Shown here: piece after piece, positions 27,456 through 37,059 of the stretch
Numbering within the stretch: position 1 is the stretch's first letter
Layout: every line of letters starts with the position of its first letter
NCBI RefSeq assembly: GCF_017115025.1
Contig: NZ_JABXKM010000147.1
Coordinates: 1-44,086, forward strand
Direction: 5' to 3'
DNA: 44,086 bases
Source of the DNA: Nostoc sp. NOS(2021)
GTDB taxonomy: Bacteria; Cyanobacteriota; Cyanobacteriia; Cyanobacteriales; Nostocaceae
Notes under the pieces: generated by a model
The model's database searches: none
Told to the model about the DNA's origin: nothing
Seen by the model: only the letters and a program-made list of their open reading frames with translations
Program-made: the position numbers and the translations under genes

Positions 27456-27713
27456 ATGGGTCGGCTAGCTGGGTTTAGCTACAGAGAGATTATCAAAATA
27501 TTAAAAACCTTTGGCTTTGTTTTTCATCGTCAAGCCGCAGGGAGTCATGAAATCTGGTTTAATCCTGAAAGTAACCGTTACACTACTATTCCCAATCATT
27601 CTGGTGATATGCCAGACGGAATTTTTATACTGCGCCTCTACGATCCATTTCAAAACCATATACATAGATATCAGCAACCTTATAGCGTTTCTCTTTTTCC
27701 CGCCATTCAATAA
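27456..27713 (+). pseudogene. hicA: HicA-family toxin with a broken 3' end
   Basis: HicA toxins are small double-stranded RNA-binding-fold mRNA interferases. Residues 1-55 are standard, with FSYREIIKILKTFGF, the catalytic-histidine motif GSHEIW and YTTIPNHSGDMPDG. The family then continues with a helix like TLRAILRQAGI. Here homology stops at about 27620 and the frame runs 30 residues into the antisense of the neighbouring ATPase gene, whose stop codon is at 27625-27627. The final helix is therefore replaced by unrelated residues (FILRLYDPFQNHIHRYQQPY). The junction looks like a recombination or deletion point. The toxin may be inactive or altered. Confidence 0.75.
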
Positions 27714-30318
27714 TGCCAATTTCACTTAAAAAAGAAGCAAATTCTTCAAAGTCTGCTATATCATGTGCTGACTCTTGCCATACTGTTTGTAACTGTTCTT
27801 TAGATAAGAAGGCTAATTTGCCCTTAAGAGAATCAAAAAATTTAGTCAAATCAGGATATTCCTCTTTAATTTCTTCACACCTCTTTTCTGATGCTTTTTT
27901 CAAACCAAATTCTAGGGATTTTCCTTGAAGTAGGCGGTCTGTACGAAATTTGCTTGATGATTGTCCCTTATAGCTGAGTTCTTGTTCTTTTGCTCCTTTC
28001 AGTAATATACTTAAACTCCGAGGAAAAGTAGTGCTACTTGAGTCTGTTAATCGTTCATAAACCCATCGAGATACATTTTTAGCTCTGTTTCCACCTCGGC
28101 GACGACTTCCCCACAGTAATTCTAAGGCTTTATCAATTGCCTCTTCTGTAGCTTGATCAATACTTTCAAAAGCGACAGGATAAATCCGGTCAACCAAATT
28201 CTTGAAATCCTCAGATTGTATTGCTTGGCGAAGTGCTAATCGTAAAAAATCAATCCTAGTCCACTGTAAGATAATATCCCGTCCAGTAAAATGACTTTTA
28301 TTGTCAAAAATTAAACGATTCCATATATCTTCTCTTAAGAAGATTTTAAATCTAATTTCTGTTAATCTGTTAGCATCACAAGATTGAACTAATTGAAATA
28401 ATCCAGTAAGTGCTTGCTGTCTTATTCCTCCTACTTCAGGAAAATCTTCATCTAAATCATCGTAAAGAAACCACAGTTTTTGAGAATTATTTTTGGCTTC
28501 TTCATTAAGCAGAATATCTACGGCATCTTTGACTATGAGCCGTAGTTCAGAGTTAGTAGATAATTCTAACAAGACTTTAGTAGATTCAGACTGCCATCTT
28601 TCTTTAGGGAAATTATTAATAATTTTTCTCAATTCACTATACTTTGCACTTTTCTTTCCTTTAGGAAAGTTAAACAAATTTTCCTGATGACATCTAAGCA
28701 GTAAATAAGCTCTCCAGAAAGCTTCCCATGTGCCTCTATTTTGTTGTAAAGTTTGATGGATGATTTGAAATTCATCACGAGATGGGCGACTTTCCTGAAA
28801 TCCACCATGTGCTGACAAAAATACAGTATTATCTAACCGTCCATGAGCTAGTTTTTGAGCAACACTTTTGTGTTTTAGAAAAAGCCAATAAAGTGCAGTT
28901 TTTCCTGTACCTTTTCGCCCTCTAATTAGGCAGGTTGTATCGTCTAAAAATCTTTCAAAATCAGTAGTACGCTGAAATAGTAGATTCAAATCTTGTCTTG
29001 GATCAGCAGCATTTACTTCAGGGAATTGCAGACTTTCAATAATATTCCATCGATGATCTATTGTATTTAAAACATTGCTACGTTTGAGTTCATCAGTTTT
29101 CTCATCAATTAAGTTAGCAATTTTTGTGTAGTAATCTTGCATACCTTGTACAGGAAAGCTATCAGCCAAAGCGATTGGCAAAAGATAAGGGACTACTAAA
29201 AGTTTTTCTATTGGAGTTTGAGAATTATCTAAATCTGGCTCATCTTCATCTGTTTCATAGTTTTCATTTGTTACCGTATTTAATCTGTTCAGCAAAGAGT
29301 ACCAAATTTGTTTTACTTTTGATAAACCAATCTCAGTAACATCAGGAACAGGAGAAAAAACAAAATTAATGGATAAGTTTTTTACCCATTGAAGGGATTG
29401 TATTAGCAGTTCTATTCCTTGTTTATTTTGTTCATTAGGAAAAAGAAATACAATTGCTTCGTCAGCTGCTTGAATTAATGATAAAGCTCCCCATTGATTA
29501 ATTCCAGTTCTCGAATCAATTAAGATAATATCAGGTTTTAATTGTTCGTAAATTTCACGTTTGAAAACAGACCAAAGACTTTGATCTCCATCAATAATAG
29601 TAGTAGCATGAAGATCATCAACTTTGGAGACATAATCAAGATTAAGACAACCAGCAGGAACAACAAATAATCTTCCTGTGGCATTAGAGATTTTCACTTC
29701 ACCAAATATTTCAGCAATTGAAATACTTGGTTCTACGTCTTCTGGTAAGTAGGAACGCTCATAAAAATAGTCAACTATTCCATACTTTGGTTGTGGCTTG
29801 AGGTTGAATGCTGTACTCAAGCCAGGTGCTTCTAAATCTAAATCCACAGCTACGACTTTAAGACCACGCATTGCCAAAATTGAGGCAACATGGGTTAATG
29901 CAGTAGTTCGACCTACTCCTCCTTTAAAGGAATAAAAGGTTACGGTTCTGGGTAAACTGGGTTCAAGCTGGGGAAGTTGAGGTTTATTTTGCGGATTTGC
30001 TGCTTGAATTGCTAAATCTTGCCAAGTTTGTACTGAAGCTGTATTAAAAGCCTGCGGTGCTGAAAGATTTAGTGAATCTGCTTCTTGAGGCGTATATAAG
30101 GAAATAAACCCAGGAGATAAATGAGGAACTTGTGATTTAAGTAAGTTAAAACTTTGTTCTTTCCTCTGAGGAATAGATAAATTAATAAAGCGATCGCTTA
30201 CAATAGTCAAATTCAATAAACCTGATGTAGAAATATTTAAATCAACCCATTCTTCTGAATTATGCACATATTGGTTTGTAATTTCCTGCTTTAGCAAAAC
30301 CTGCCAATTTTCTTGCAT
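27625..30318 (-). CDS. Double P-loop ATPase: KGGVGR ParA-like domain fused to Sll1717-type NTPase
   Basis: An 897-aa protein. After about 120 residues of unassigned N-terminus comes a ParA/MinD-type (SIMIBI) ATPase: KGGVGRTT (132-139, Arg where Lys is usual), VVAVDLDLEAPGLS and ILIDSRTGINQWG. The second half has a separate P-loop GRKGTGKT (467-474), a Walker B-like LWFLYDDLDE (Asp620/621) and a long helical tail including SRRRGGNRAKNVSRW, typical of the group named after Synechocystis Sll1717. Members occur near defence or toxin genes, but I know of no established function. It lies 12 bp downstream of a HEPN-like gene on the same strand. Confidence 0.8.
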   Translation of the reverse strand: MQENWQVLLKQEITNQYVHNSEEWVDLNISTSGLLNLTIVSDRFINLSIPQRKEQSFNLLKSQVPHLSPGFISLYTPQEADSLNLSAPQAFNTASVQTWQDLAIQAANPQNKPQLPQLEPSLPRTVTFYSFKGGVGRTTALTHVASILAMRGLKVVAVDLDLEAPGLSTAFNLKPQPKYGIVDYFYERSYLPEDVEPSISIAEIFGEVKISNATGRLFVVPAGCLNLDYVSKVDDLHATTIIDGDQSLWSVFKREIYEQLKPDIILIDSRTGINQWGALSLIQAADEAIVFLFPNEQNKQGIELLIQSLQWVKNLSINFVFSPVPDVTEIGLSKVKQIWYSLLNRLNTVTNENYETDEDEPDLDNSQTPIEKLLVVPYLLPIALADSFPVQGMQDYYTKIANLIDEKTDELKRSNVLNTIDHRWNIIESLQFPEVNAADPRQDLNLLFQRTTDFERFLDDTTCLIRGRKGTGKTALYWLFLKHKSVAQKLAHGRLDNTVFLSAHGGFQESRPSRDEFQIIHQTLQQNRGTWEAFWRAYLLLRCHQENLFNFPKGKKSAKYSELRKIINNFPKERWQSESTKVLLELSTNSELRLIVKDAVDILLNEEAKNNSQKLWFLYDDLDEDFPEVGGIRQQALTGLFQLVQSCDANRLTEIRFKIFLREDIWNRLIFDNKSHFTGRDIILQWTRIDFLRLALRQAIQSEDFKNLVDRIYPVAFESIDQATEEAIDKALELLWGSRRRGGNRAKNVSRWVYERLTDSSSTTFPRSLSILLKGAKEQELSYKGQSSSKFRTDRLLQGKSLEFGLKKASEKRCEEIKEEYPDLTKFFDSLKGKLAFLSKEQLQTVWQESAHDIADFEEFASFLSEIGIIEWREKEKRYKVADIYVYGFEMDRRGAV

Positions 30319-30330
30319 TTGACCACCTCT

Positions 30331-30765
30331 TTAAAGTTGAGTAGCTTGCTTTTGTAACCACCCCTTGAGATTCTGATAAGCTTTTAACCAGCGTTTGTAA
30401 CTTTCATCATCAGGCTCAAGGCCACAATAACGCATATCTATAAAATTTTGGCTATTTGGATTTTCCACTTCATTAAGCCATTTTCGCACTTCAGGAAAAT
30501 TAGCAATTCTAGATTTAAGTCGATTGTGCCGATTTAATGCTTCTATGTAGCTATGTCCCGGATTAGTAATAGTATGCCCAGGATTAGTAGAATCTGTCTT
30601 CCATTGCTGAGTTGCACCCTTTGCTAAGGTAGCAAAAATCATTGCTTTTAATAAACACTCAATAGTTACACCTCCAAAGTGCATAGCTGCTACTTTCCTT
30701 CCAGACTGACATAGTGTTTCAGTATCAAGGTGACGGTGCATAAAAGCAGCTTGGTAATCTTCCAT
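30331..30765 (-). CDS. HEPN-like small helical protein
   Basis: A 144-aa protein from ATG 30765 (MEDYQAAFMHRHLDTE). The layout fits HEPN domains: a first helix pair GRKVAAMHFGGVTIECLLKA, the middle HSYIEALNRHNRL, then DMRYCGLEPDDESYKRWLKA and a final helix. The HEPN RNase motif R-x4-6-H is not evident, so it is more likely a non-catalytic regulator or adaptor. A longer GTG start at 30804 is unlikely, as it falls in the U-run of the groEL terminator. It is probably co-transcribed with the double ATPase gene (12-bp gap). Confidence 0.6.
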   Translation of the reverse strand: MEDYQAAFMHRHLDTETLCQSGRKVAAMHFGGVTIECLLKAMIFATLAKGATQQWKTDSTNPGHTITNPGHSYIEALNRHNRLKSRIANFPEVRKWLNEVENPNSQNFIDMRYCGLEPDDESYKRWLKAYQNLKGWLQKQATQL

Positions 30766-30803
30766 TTCGTTATTTTCTCGTTTTAAACACCTGAATCTTG
30801 ACA

Positions 30804-30840
30804 CAAAAAAACAGCCACCTCCATAAAGGAAGCAGCTGTT
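30804..30840 (-). terminator. Rho-independent terminator of groEL
   Basis: Read on the minus strand: AACAGC, then a partly paired TGCTTCC, loop TTTAT, GGAGGTG, then GCTGTT followed by seven T. It lies 27 bp after the groEL stop. It separates the chaperonin operon from the HEPN/ATPase pair downstream on the same strand. Confidence 0.8.
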
Positions 30841-30866
30841 CTCATAACTTATGTGACTACAAAGTA

Positions 30867-32507
<1,641 letters not shown>

Positions 32508-32542
32508 CTAAATTCCGGGAGTAAGTCAATTTTTTTTGAATT

Positions 32543-32591
32543 GGGCATTGGGCATTGGGCATTGGGCATCGGGCATTGGGCATCGGGCATC
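32543..32591. repeat. GGGCATT/C heptanucleotide repeat (7 copies) between groES and groEL
   Basis: Exactly seven tandem 7-bp units (GGGCATT or GGGCATC) lie in the groES-groEL intercistronic space. A pyrimidine-rich stretch of repeated TTCCC/CATTCCCC blocks follows (about 32609-32648). Same repeat family as 681-708. It must be transcribed within the operon mRNA. Confidence 0.9.
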
Positions 32592-32656
32592 ATCTTTATT
32601 TTTGACATCCCCTGTTCCCTGTTCCCTATTCCCCATTCCCCATTCCCTATACCCCA

Positions 32657-32968
32657 CTAGATAACGACTGCTAAAATATCTTTTTCAGAAAGCAGTACAT
32701 ATTCTTCAGTGCCGAGTTTGATGTCAGTACCAGCGTACTTAGAGTACAGCACCTTATCGCCGACTTTAATTTCCAATTCCTGACGGCTACCGTCATCGTT
32801 ACGCTTGCCAGGGCCAAGGGCGACTACTTCCCCAACCTGGGGCTTTTCCTTGGCCGTGTCGGGCAAATACAGACCACCTGCGGTCTTTTCCTCTGAGGCG
32901 CTCACTTTTACGAAAACGCGATCGCTCAAAGGTTTAACTGTAGAAACGCTTAAAGATAAAGCTGCCAT
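32657..32968 (-). CDS. groES: 10-kDa co-chaperonin GroES
   Basis: The 103-aa lid of the GroEL chamber. [21 protein letters not shown] is the standard start, with a mobile loop ([17 protein letters not shown]) and [15 protein letters not shown] further on. ATG 32968 has AGAAAATA upstream; the CIRCE element lies 19 bp further on. First gene of the groESL operon. Confidence 0.97.
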   Translation of the reverse strand: MAALSLSVSTVKPLSDRVFVKVSASEEKTAGGLYLPDTAKEKPQVGEVVALGPGKRNDDGSRQELEIKVGDKVLYSKYAGTDIKLGTEEYVLLSEKDILAVVI

Positions 32969-32986
32969 ATTATTTTCTCCAGAGTT

Positions 32987-33013
32987 TTAGCACTCTCAAC
33001 TCCTGAGTGCTAA
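32987..33013 (-). promoter_or_regulatory. CIRCE operator (HrcA binding site)
   Basis: TTAGCACTC (32987-32995), nine bases, GAGTGCTAA (33005-33013): the perfect canonical inverted repeat recognised by the heat-shock repressor HrcA. It overlaps a plausible -10 (TAGATT on the minus strand, 33012-33017) with a -35 TTGCCA at 33036-33041 (18-bp spacing). Confidence 0.95.
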
Positions 33014-33052
33014 TCTACCGAAAAGTAGCGTCCAATGGCAAGAATCTCTTGA

Positions 33053-33068
33053 GTACGGGTTCCCGAAC
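33053..33068 (-). promoter_or_regulatory. K-box element upstream of groES
   Basis: On the minus strand the sequence is GTTCGGGAACCCGTAC, a full match to the K-box consensus GTTCGG-NNAN-CCNNAC described upstream of cyanobacterial groE genes and linked to light and heat induction. It lies just upstream of the inferred -35, so it can act independently of CIRCE/HrcA. Confidence 0.8.
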
Positions 33069-33147
33069 TAGAAGATCATCGGTGTACTTAAGTATAAATG
33101 CTTAATTATTTCTACCTTTCAGGTTTTGTTCTGTAAGTTACGAAGAG

Positions 33148-33243
33148 AGTAGGGAGTGGGGAGTAGGGAGTTAGGAGTTAGGAGTAGGGAGTTATAAGAA
33201 TTCTTCCCCAAGTCCCCATTTGCCACTCCCCATTCCCAACTCA
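33148..33243. repeat. Low-complexity GGAGTAGGGAGT / CCCCATTCCC repeat spacer
   Basis: A purine-rich run of GGGAGT/TAGGAGT units (about 33148-33196) is followed by a pyrimidine-rich run (TTCCCC..CCCCATT..CCCCATTCCC, 33203-33240) that can fold back on it. Non-coding, dispersed Nostocales-type repeat between the groE promoter and the divergent ferredoxin-like gene. Confidence 0.7.
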
Positions 33244-33312
33244 ACTTTATTTGCAAAGCTGGGAAATTGTTATAGAACTGTAATCAGGGAGCCGCTCAAT
33301 GAGTAAAATACA

Positions 33313-33783
33313 GTGATCCAGTCCAGCCATCAAATCCCCAAAATCACTAAGTCTCCAGAATATAAGACCCTGAGTAATTGTGTAGAAAGTTTAGGACTTG
33401 CAAAAATTCAGCGACACACTTTTATTTGCGCTGACCAGACAATTGCTAACTGCTGCTCAAAACGAGCTAGTCTGGAATCCTGGGAGTACTTAAAAAAGCG
33501 ACTTAAAGAGTTAAAACTTGATGAGTCGCAACAGAGTCATCCCATTTGCGTCTATAGAACTAAAGCCAACTGCTTGCGCGTTTGTTGTTCTGGACTCATA
33601 ATGGTAGTTTACCCTGATGGGGTCTGGTATCGCCAAGCAAACCCGGAAGTTATTGAGCGGATCATCCAAGAACACTTAATAGGCAATAAGGTGGTAGAAA
33701 AGGTGGTAGAAAAATATGGATTTTTAACCCATCCTTTGCCAGAAACTTCCCTAGTTTCTTGTGAACACCTCATAGAGGCTTAA
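33313..33783 (+). CDS. Thioredoxin-like [2Fe-2S] ferredoxin domain protein
   Basis: A 156-aa protein of the cyanobacterial thioredoxin-fold 2Fe-2S ferredoxin group. It shows [16 protein letters not shown], a helix [11 protein letters not shown], then [20 protein letters not shown] and [20 protein letters not shown], which give the cysteine pattern C..CC....C..CC. The C-terminal GNKVVEKYG-type helix ([13 protein letters not shown]) is usual for the group; here VVEK is duplicated. The apparent start is GTG 33313, with no strong Shine-Dalgarno; the N-terminal 30 residues are poorly conserved. Redox partner unknown. Confidence 0.8.
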   Translation: MIQSSHQIPKITKSPEYKTLSNCVESLGLAKIQRHTFICADQTIANCCSKRASLESWEYLKKRLKELKLDESQQSHPICVYRTKANCLRVCCSGLIMVVYPDGVWYRQANPEVIERIIQEHLIGNKVVEKVVEKYGFLTHPLPETSLVSCEHLIEA

Positions 33784-34110
33784 CAACCGAAGGATATGGT
33801 ATAGCAGTAAGCTTAAAGAAAGTGTGGGTTGGTTTTGAGCTAGGGTCATCTTTAAGCCAATACTTACTTGTGAGTCAGAAAGATTATTATTTAATCAGTG
33901 TTTTTTCGCCCACCCCTTTCAATGCGATATATAATAGCGCATTATAGATACTACTGCTATACGTATCCTTGCTGGACTTTAGCTAACGAGCTACTAGTCT
34001 CTTGAAAATGCTCGGCATTTTTGAGGCTTCGAGACAGCAAAGGCAAGTTAAGTAGGATAAAAGGACAATATCTCGAAATAACCCACCATAGAGGATAAAT
34101 ATTCAAGACT
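33784..34110. other. Intergenic region upstream of the LuxR-type regulator
   Basis: 327 bp with no gene. It holds a 17-bp palindrome TATAATAGCGCATTATA (33930-33946) that includes a perfect -10-like TATAAT, a possible promoter with operator for the response regulator gene. Nothing else recognised. Confidence 0.4.
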
Positions 34111-34791
34111 TTGATGGACCGAAGCGCGACAAGTGCCACTGCTATGAAAGAGCCCAGCATGAAAGATCACAAACGACTTCTATTGATTGATGATGACCCT
34201 AACCTCATCTTGCTGGTGAAGGATTACTTAGAATTCCGGGGATATGAAGTCATCACCGCCGAAAATGGACGTGAAGCTCTGGAAATTTTAGAGCAAGATG
34301 TTCCAGACATGATCATCTGCGACGTGATGATGCCGGAAATGGACGGATATACTTTTGTGGAACAAGTCCGGCAAAACGAACGCACCAGCTGGATTCCGGT
34401 TCTTTTCCTTTCAGCTAAGGGACAAAGTGCAGACCGAGTTAAGGGTCTGAATAAAGGTGCTGATGTTTATATGGTCAAACCCTTTGAACCAGAAGAACTC
34501 GTAGCGCAAGTTGAATCCTCGCTGAAACAAACTATCCGTTGGAAAGAACACCAAGCTAAAGGAGGCGAAAACGGTTCCCGTATCCAGGTTCCCTTCGATG
34601 TGCAATTAACCCCAACCGAACTGAAAGTAGTCCAGTTTGTCGCTAGGGGTTTAGCTAACCGGGAAATTGCTGAAGAACTAAATGTTAGTCAGCGCACGGT
34701 TGAAAGCCATGTGTCCAATATGTTGGGCAAAACCAATCTCCACAACCGCACTGAACTAGCGCGGTGGGCGATTGAAAATCAAATGGCTTAA
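34111..34791 (+). CDS. NarL/LuxR-family response regulator (Ycf29-like)
   Basis: A 226-aa transcription factor with an N-terminal receiver (acidic IDDDPN at 26-31, phosphoacceptor Asp71 in IICDVMMPEMDGY, Lys in MVKPFEPEEL) and a C-terminal LuxR helix-turn-helix (LTPTELKVVQFVARGLANRE, then QRTVESHVSNML). The sequence resembles the Ycf29 regulators of cyanobacteria and red-algal plastids. The start is uncertain: TTG 34111 or ATG 34114, or downstream ATG codons at 34144 and 34159, the last giving MKDHKRLLLIDDD. Cognate kinase unknown. Confidence 0.88.
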   Translation: MMDRSATSATAMKEPSMKDHKRLLLIDDDPNLILLVKDYLEFRGYEVITAENGREALEILEQDVPDMIICDVMMPEMDGYTFVEQVRQNERTSWIPVLFLSAKGQSADRVKGLNKGADVYMVKPFEPEELVAQVESSLKQTIRWKEHQAKGGENGSRIQVPFDVQLTPTELKVVQFVARGLANREIAEELNVSQRTVESHVSNMLGKTNLHNRTELARWAIENQMA

Positions 34792-34809
34792 ACAAAGTTA
34801 AGAGTTAAA

Positions 34810-34849
34810 AGTTATGAGTTATGAGTTATGAATTTTTTAACTCATAACT
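34810..34849. terminator. Hairpin between convergent genes
   Basis: AGTTATGAGTTA (34810-34821) pairs with TAACTCATAACT (34838-34849); a TTTTTT run lies in the loop. It sits between the convergent response regulator and NIL-domain genes and could serve both. The units GAGTTAT/AACTCCT are a dispersed repeat seen also at 7974-7998, 11698-11820 and 33166-33190. Confidence 0.5.
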
Positions 34850-34867
34850 CCTAACTCCTAACTAAAT

Positions 34868-35176
34868 CTACCAACCGTCTTGTTCAGGGCTGGATTGCTG
34901 CAAAACTTCTAAATCCAGTTCATCCAGGTAAGTTAAGGCGCTTTCAATCTGGGAAGTAGTACCTCGTAGTTCCAGATCGAAGCAGCTATATTGTGGCACG
35001 TTTGCGTTTACCTGAGCATCAGCAATAATGACTGTGACCCCATAGTGAGAAACCAGTCGTGAAATAACTGGTTCCTCATGCAAATCTTTAGGAATGCGAA
35101 CTTGGATACGAGTTTGAGTGCGTCTACTATCTAAAATATCAGTATTAGATTTTACTTGTTTATTTGGAATTGCCAT
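34868..35176 (-). CDS. NIL-domain protein
   Basis: A 102-aa protein with a single NIL (ACT-like, ferredoxin-fold) domain: RIQVRIPKDLHEEPVISRLV, HYGVTVIIADAQV and FDLELRGTTSQIESALTYLD. NIL domains sit at the C-terminus of methionine importer ATPases (MetN) as substrate sensors; stand-alone forms are common in cyanobacteria and their ligand is not known. AGGAAG 6-7 bases upstream supports ATG 35176. Confidence 0.88.
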   Translation of the reverse strand: MAIPNKQVKSNTDILDSRRTQTRIQVRIPKDLHEEPVISRLVSHYGVTVIIADAQVNANVPQYSCFDLELRGTTSQIESALTYLDELDLEVLQQSSPEQDGW

Positions 35177-35319
35177 TGTAGCTTCCTACTCGACTTCTTG
35201 GATTAGGGTTTTGCTTTGCACGATTTCTTTTAAGACTAGCGTTACTCATCCCACACAGGCAAGCAGTGACAAATGATTCATAATCAAGATTCGGTAGCTG
35301 GATTCTGGATTTTGACTTC

Positions 35320-36720
35320 TTATACAGGAATTGTACTAAAATCAGTAACTGGTAATGCTATTGGAATTTCAATCGCAAATTCTGTTCCATAACCAAGTTC
35401 AGATTTTAGCTGGATATTTCCTTGATGTTTTTCAATAATTTGATAGCTAATTGCTAAACCTAGTCCCGTTCCTTTGTTGACAGGTTTAGTTGTAAAAAAA
35501 GGATCAAATATCTTACTTTGGATTTCGGAATCAATTCCAGAACCGTTATCTCTAAATCTAATTATGACTGTTGCCAGTTCAGTTACTTCAGTTTTAATCA
35601 CAATTTGCTTTTGTCTCTGTTCATCTAGCTCTAGTAAAGCATCAATACCATTACTAAGAATATTCATAAATACTTGATTCAGTTGTGCTGGATAACATTG
35701 AACTGGTGGAAGATTTCCATATATTTTAATAATTTCAATTTTTTGTTTGAGTCGATGGTTTAAAAGTAATAAAGTACTTTCAATACCTTCATGAAGATTA
35801 ACAGCTTTTTTCTCTGACTGATCGAGTCGAGAAAAGTTTCTTAGGGACAGTACAATGTCACGAATCCGATCAGTCCCTATCTTCATGGATGAAAGAATTT
35901 TTGGTAAATCATCGATGATAAAATCAAGGTTACAATCACCAAACTCATCTTGCAATACAAAATGTGATTCAGGATGTTTTTGTTGATATAGTTCGATTAA
36001 ATTTAAAAGACAGTTAACATGGTTATTCAAGTGGTTAAAATTTCCATGAATAAAATTCACAGGATTATTAATTTCGTGGGCTAAACCTGCAACCATCCGA
36101 CCCAAGCTAGACATTTTCTCTGTCTGGATCAATTGAACTTGGGTAGTTTGTAATTCCCGTAAGGTATGTTCTAATTGTTGTGCTTGAAGTTGGGCAGTAG
36201 CAGTTGCTGTAGTAAGTGCTTTGAGGTTATTGTATGCTTTGGAATGATAACGGATGCGGGCAATTAACTCAACTGCATCGGGTAACTTGATTAGGTAGTC
36301 ATTTGCACCCTCAGTAAAGGCGGCGGCTTTCAGCTTTGCTTCTTCTTTACTGGATAGCATGACAATAGGAATATCACGAGTTACTGGATGAGAGCGAAAC
36401 CAACGCAGTAGCATTAATCCATCTATCTCTGGCATGATCATATCCAAGAAGATCACCGTTGGGGCAATGGCGATCGCATCTTGAATAGCTTTAGCTGGAT
36501 TGCTTGTATAGTGAAGGGAAATATCTGTTTCTGTCGCAATCATCCGACGGAAGGCTTCGCTAATAATTACTTGATCGTCAATTAGCAAAAGCCTGACTGC
36601 GGATGTTTTGGAGTCCACAATAAATGGCACAGCTTGTGGGGTTTGTGGTTCACTCCACTTCGGTGATAATCTTTCTGTCTCTTGAGATATTTGTAAGAGT
36701 GCTGTTTCTTGTAGGTTCAT
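35320..36720 (-). CDS. WspR-like receiver domain fused to histidine kinase
   Basis: A 466-aa cytoplasmic protein. The receiver (about 42-165) has IDDQ, phosphoacceptor Asp93 in VIFLDMIMPEIDG, and the blocks RDIPIVMLSSKEEAKLKAAAF and GANDYLIKLPDAVELIARIR followed by YHSKAY. These last blocks closely match, from memory, the receiver of the diguanylate cyclase WspR. A coiled-coil linker (about 175-205) leads to a HisKA box AGLAHEINNPVNF (His215) and an ATPase domain with MNILSNGIDAL, DNGSGID and GTGLGLAISYQI. So a kinase takes the place of WspR's GGDEF output. It is the most downstream gene of the chemosensory cluster, 339 bp after cheB. Confidence 0.88.
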   Translation of the reverse strand: MNLQETALLQISQETERLSPKWSEPQTPQAVPFIVDSKTSAVRLLLIDDQVIISEAFRRMIATETDISLHYTSNPAKAIQDAIAIAPTVIFLDMIMPEIDGLMLLRWFRSHPVTRDIPIVMLSSKEEAKLKAAAFTEGANDYLIKLPDAVELIARIRYHSKAYNNLKALTTATATAQLQAQQLEHTLRELQTTQVQLIQTEKMSSLGRMVAGLAHEINNPVNFIHGNFNHLNNHVNCLLNLIELYQQKHPESHFVLQDEFGDCNLDFIIDDLPKILSSMKIGTDRIRDIVLSLRNFSRLDQSEKKAVNLHEGIESTLLLLNHRLKQKIEIIKIYGNLPPVQCYPAQLNQVFMNILSNGIDALLELDEQRQKQIVIKTEVTELATVIIRFRDNGSGIDSEIQSKIFDPFFTTKPVNKGTGLGLAISYQIIEKHQGNIQLKSELGYGTEFAIEIPIALPVTDFSTIPV

Positions 36721-37059
36721 TTAGCACCTTTAAATGGTGTTTGTTTGAAAAATTACAAACTAATAACGAAAATTTATTTTTTTATAATGTCGCAATTATA
36801 TATCAGTAATTAAGTATTGATAGTAATTTGAAATACTTTCTATAGTAACCCTATCTGATTTGTGAAAATTATCGGTGTCCAGATCCCCGACTTCGTAAAA
36901 GTTGTCGGGGATCTAACTTTTCACGAATGATTTAGGATTGCTATATGTAAAGGTATCTTAATAAGTTACTCCAATTTACCGTAACTGATTATACTAAGAT
37001 ATTCCAGAGTAATAACAAGTAAGTTTAATAGTATAATTAAGTAGTATAGTATTAAGTAT
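36721..37059. other. Spacer between cheB and the receiver-kinase gene
   Basis: 339 bp, strongly AT-rich, containing the 105-bp palindromic element at 36841-36945. No gene. Any promoter for the receiver-kinase gene would be at about 36725-36840. Confidence 0.6.
36841..36945. mobile_element. 105-bp palindromic MITE-like element with TATAG(T/C)AA ends
   Basis: The left end TATAGTAACCCTA and the reverse complement of the right end TATAGCAATCCTA match with two differences. The arms continue as GATTTGTGAAAA / TTTTCACGAATG. A strong inner stem AGATCCCCGAC (36880-36890) pairs with GTCGGGGATCT (36904-36914). No coding capacity. TA at both ends would fit IS630/Tc1-mariner-type mobilisation. Confidence 0.7.
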
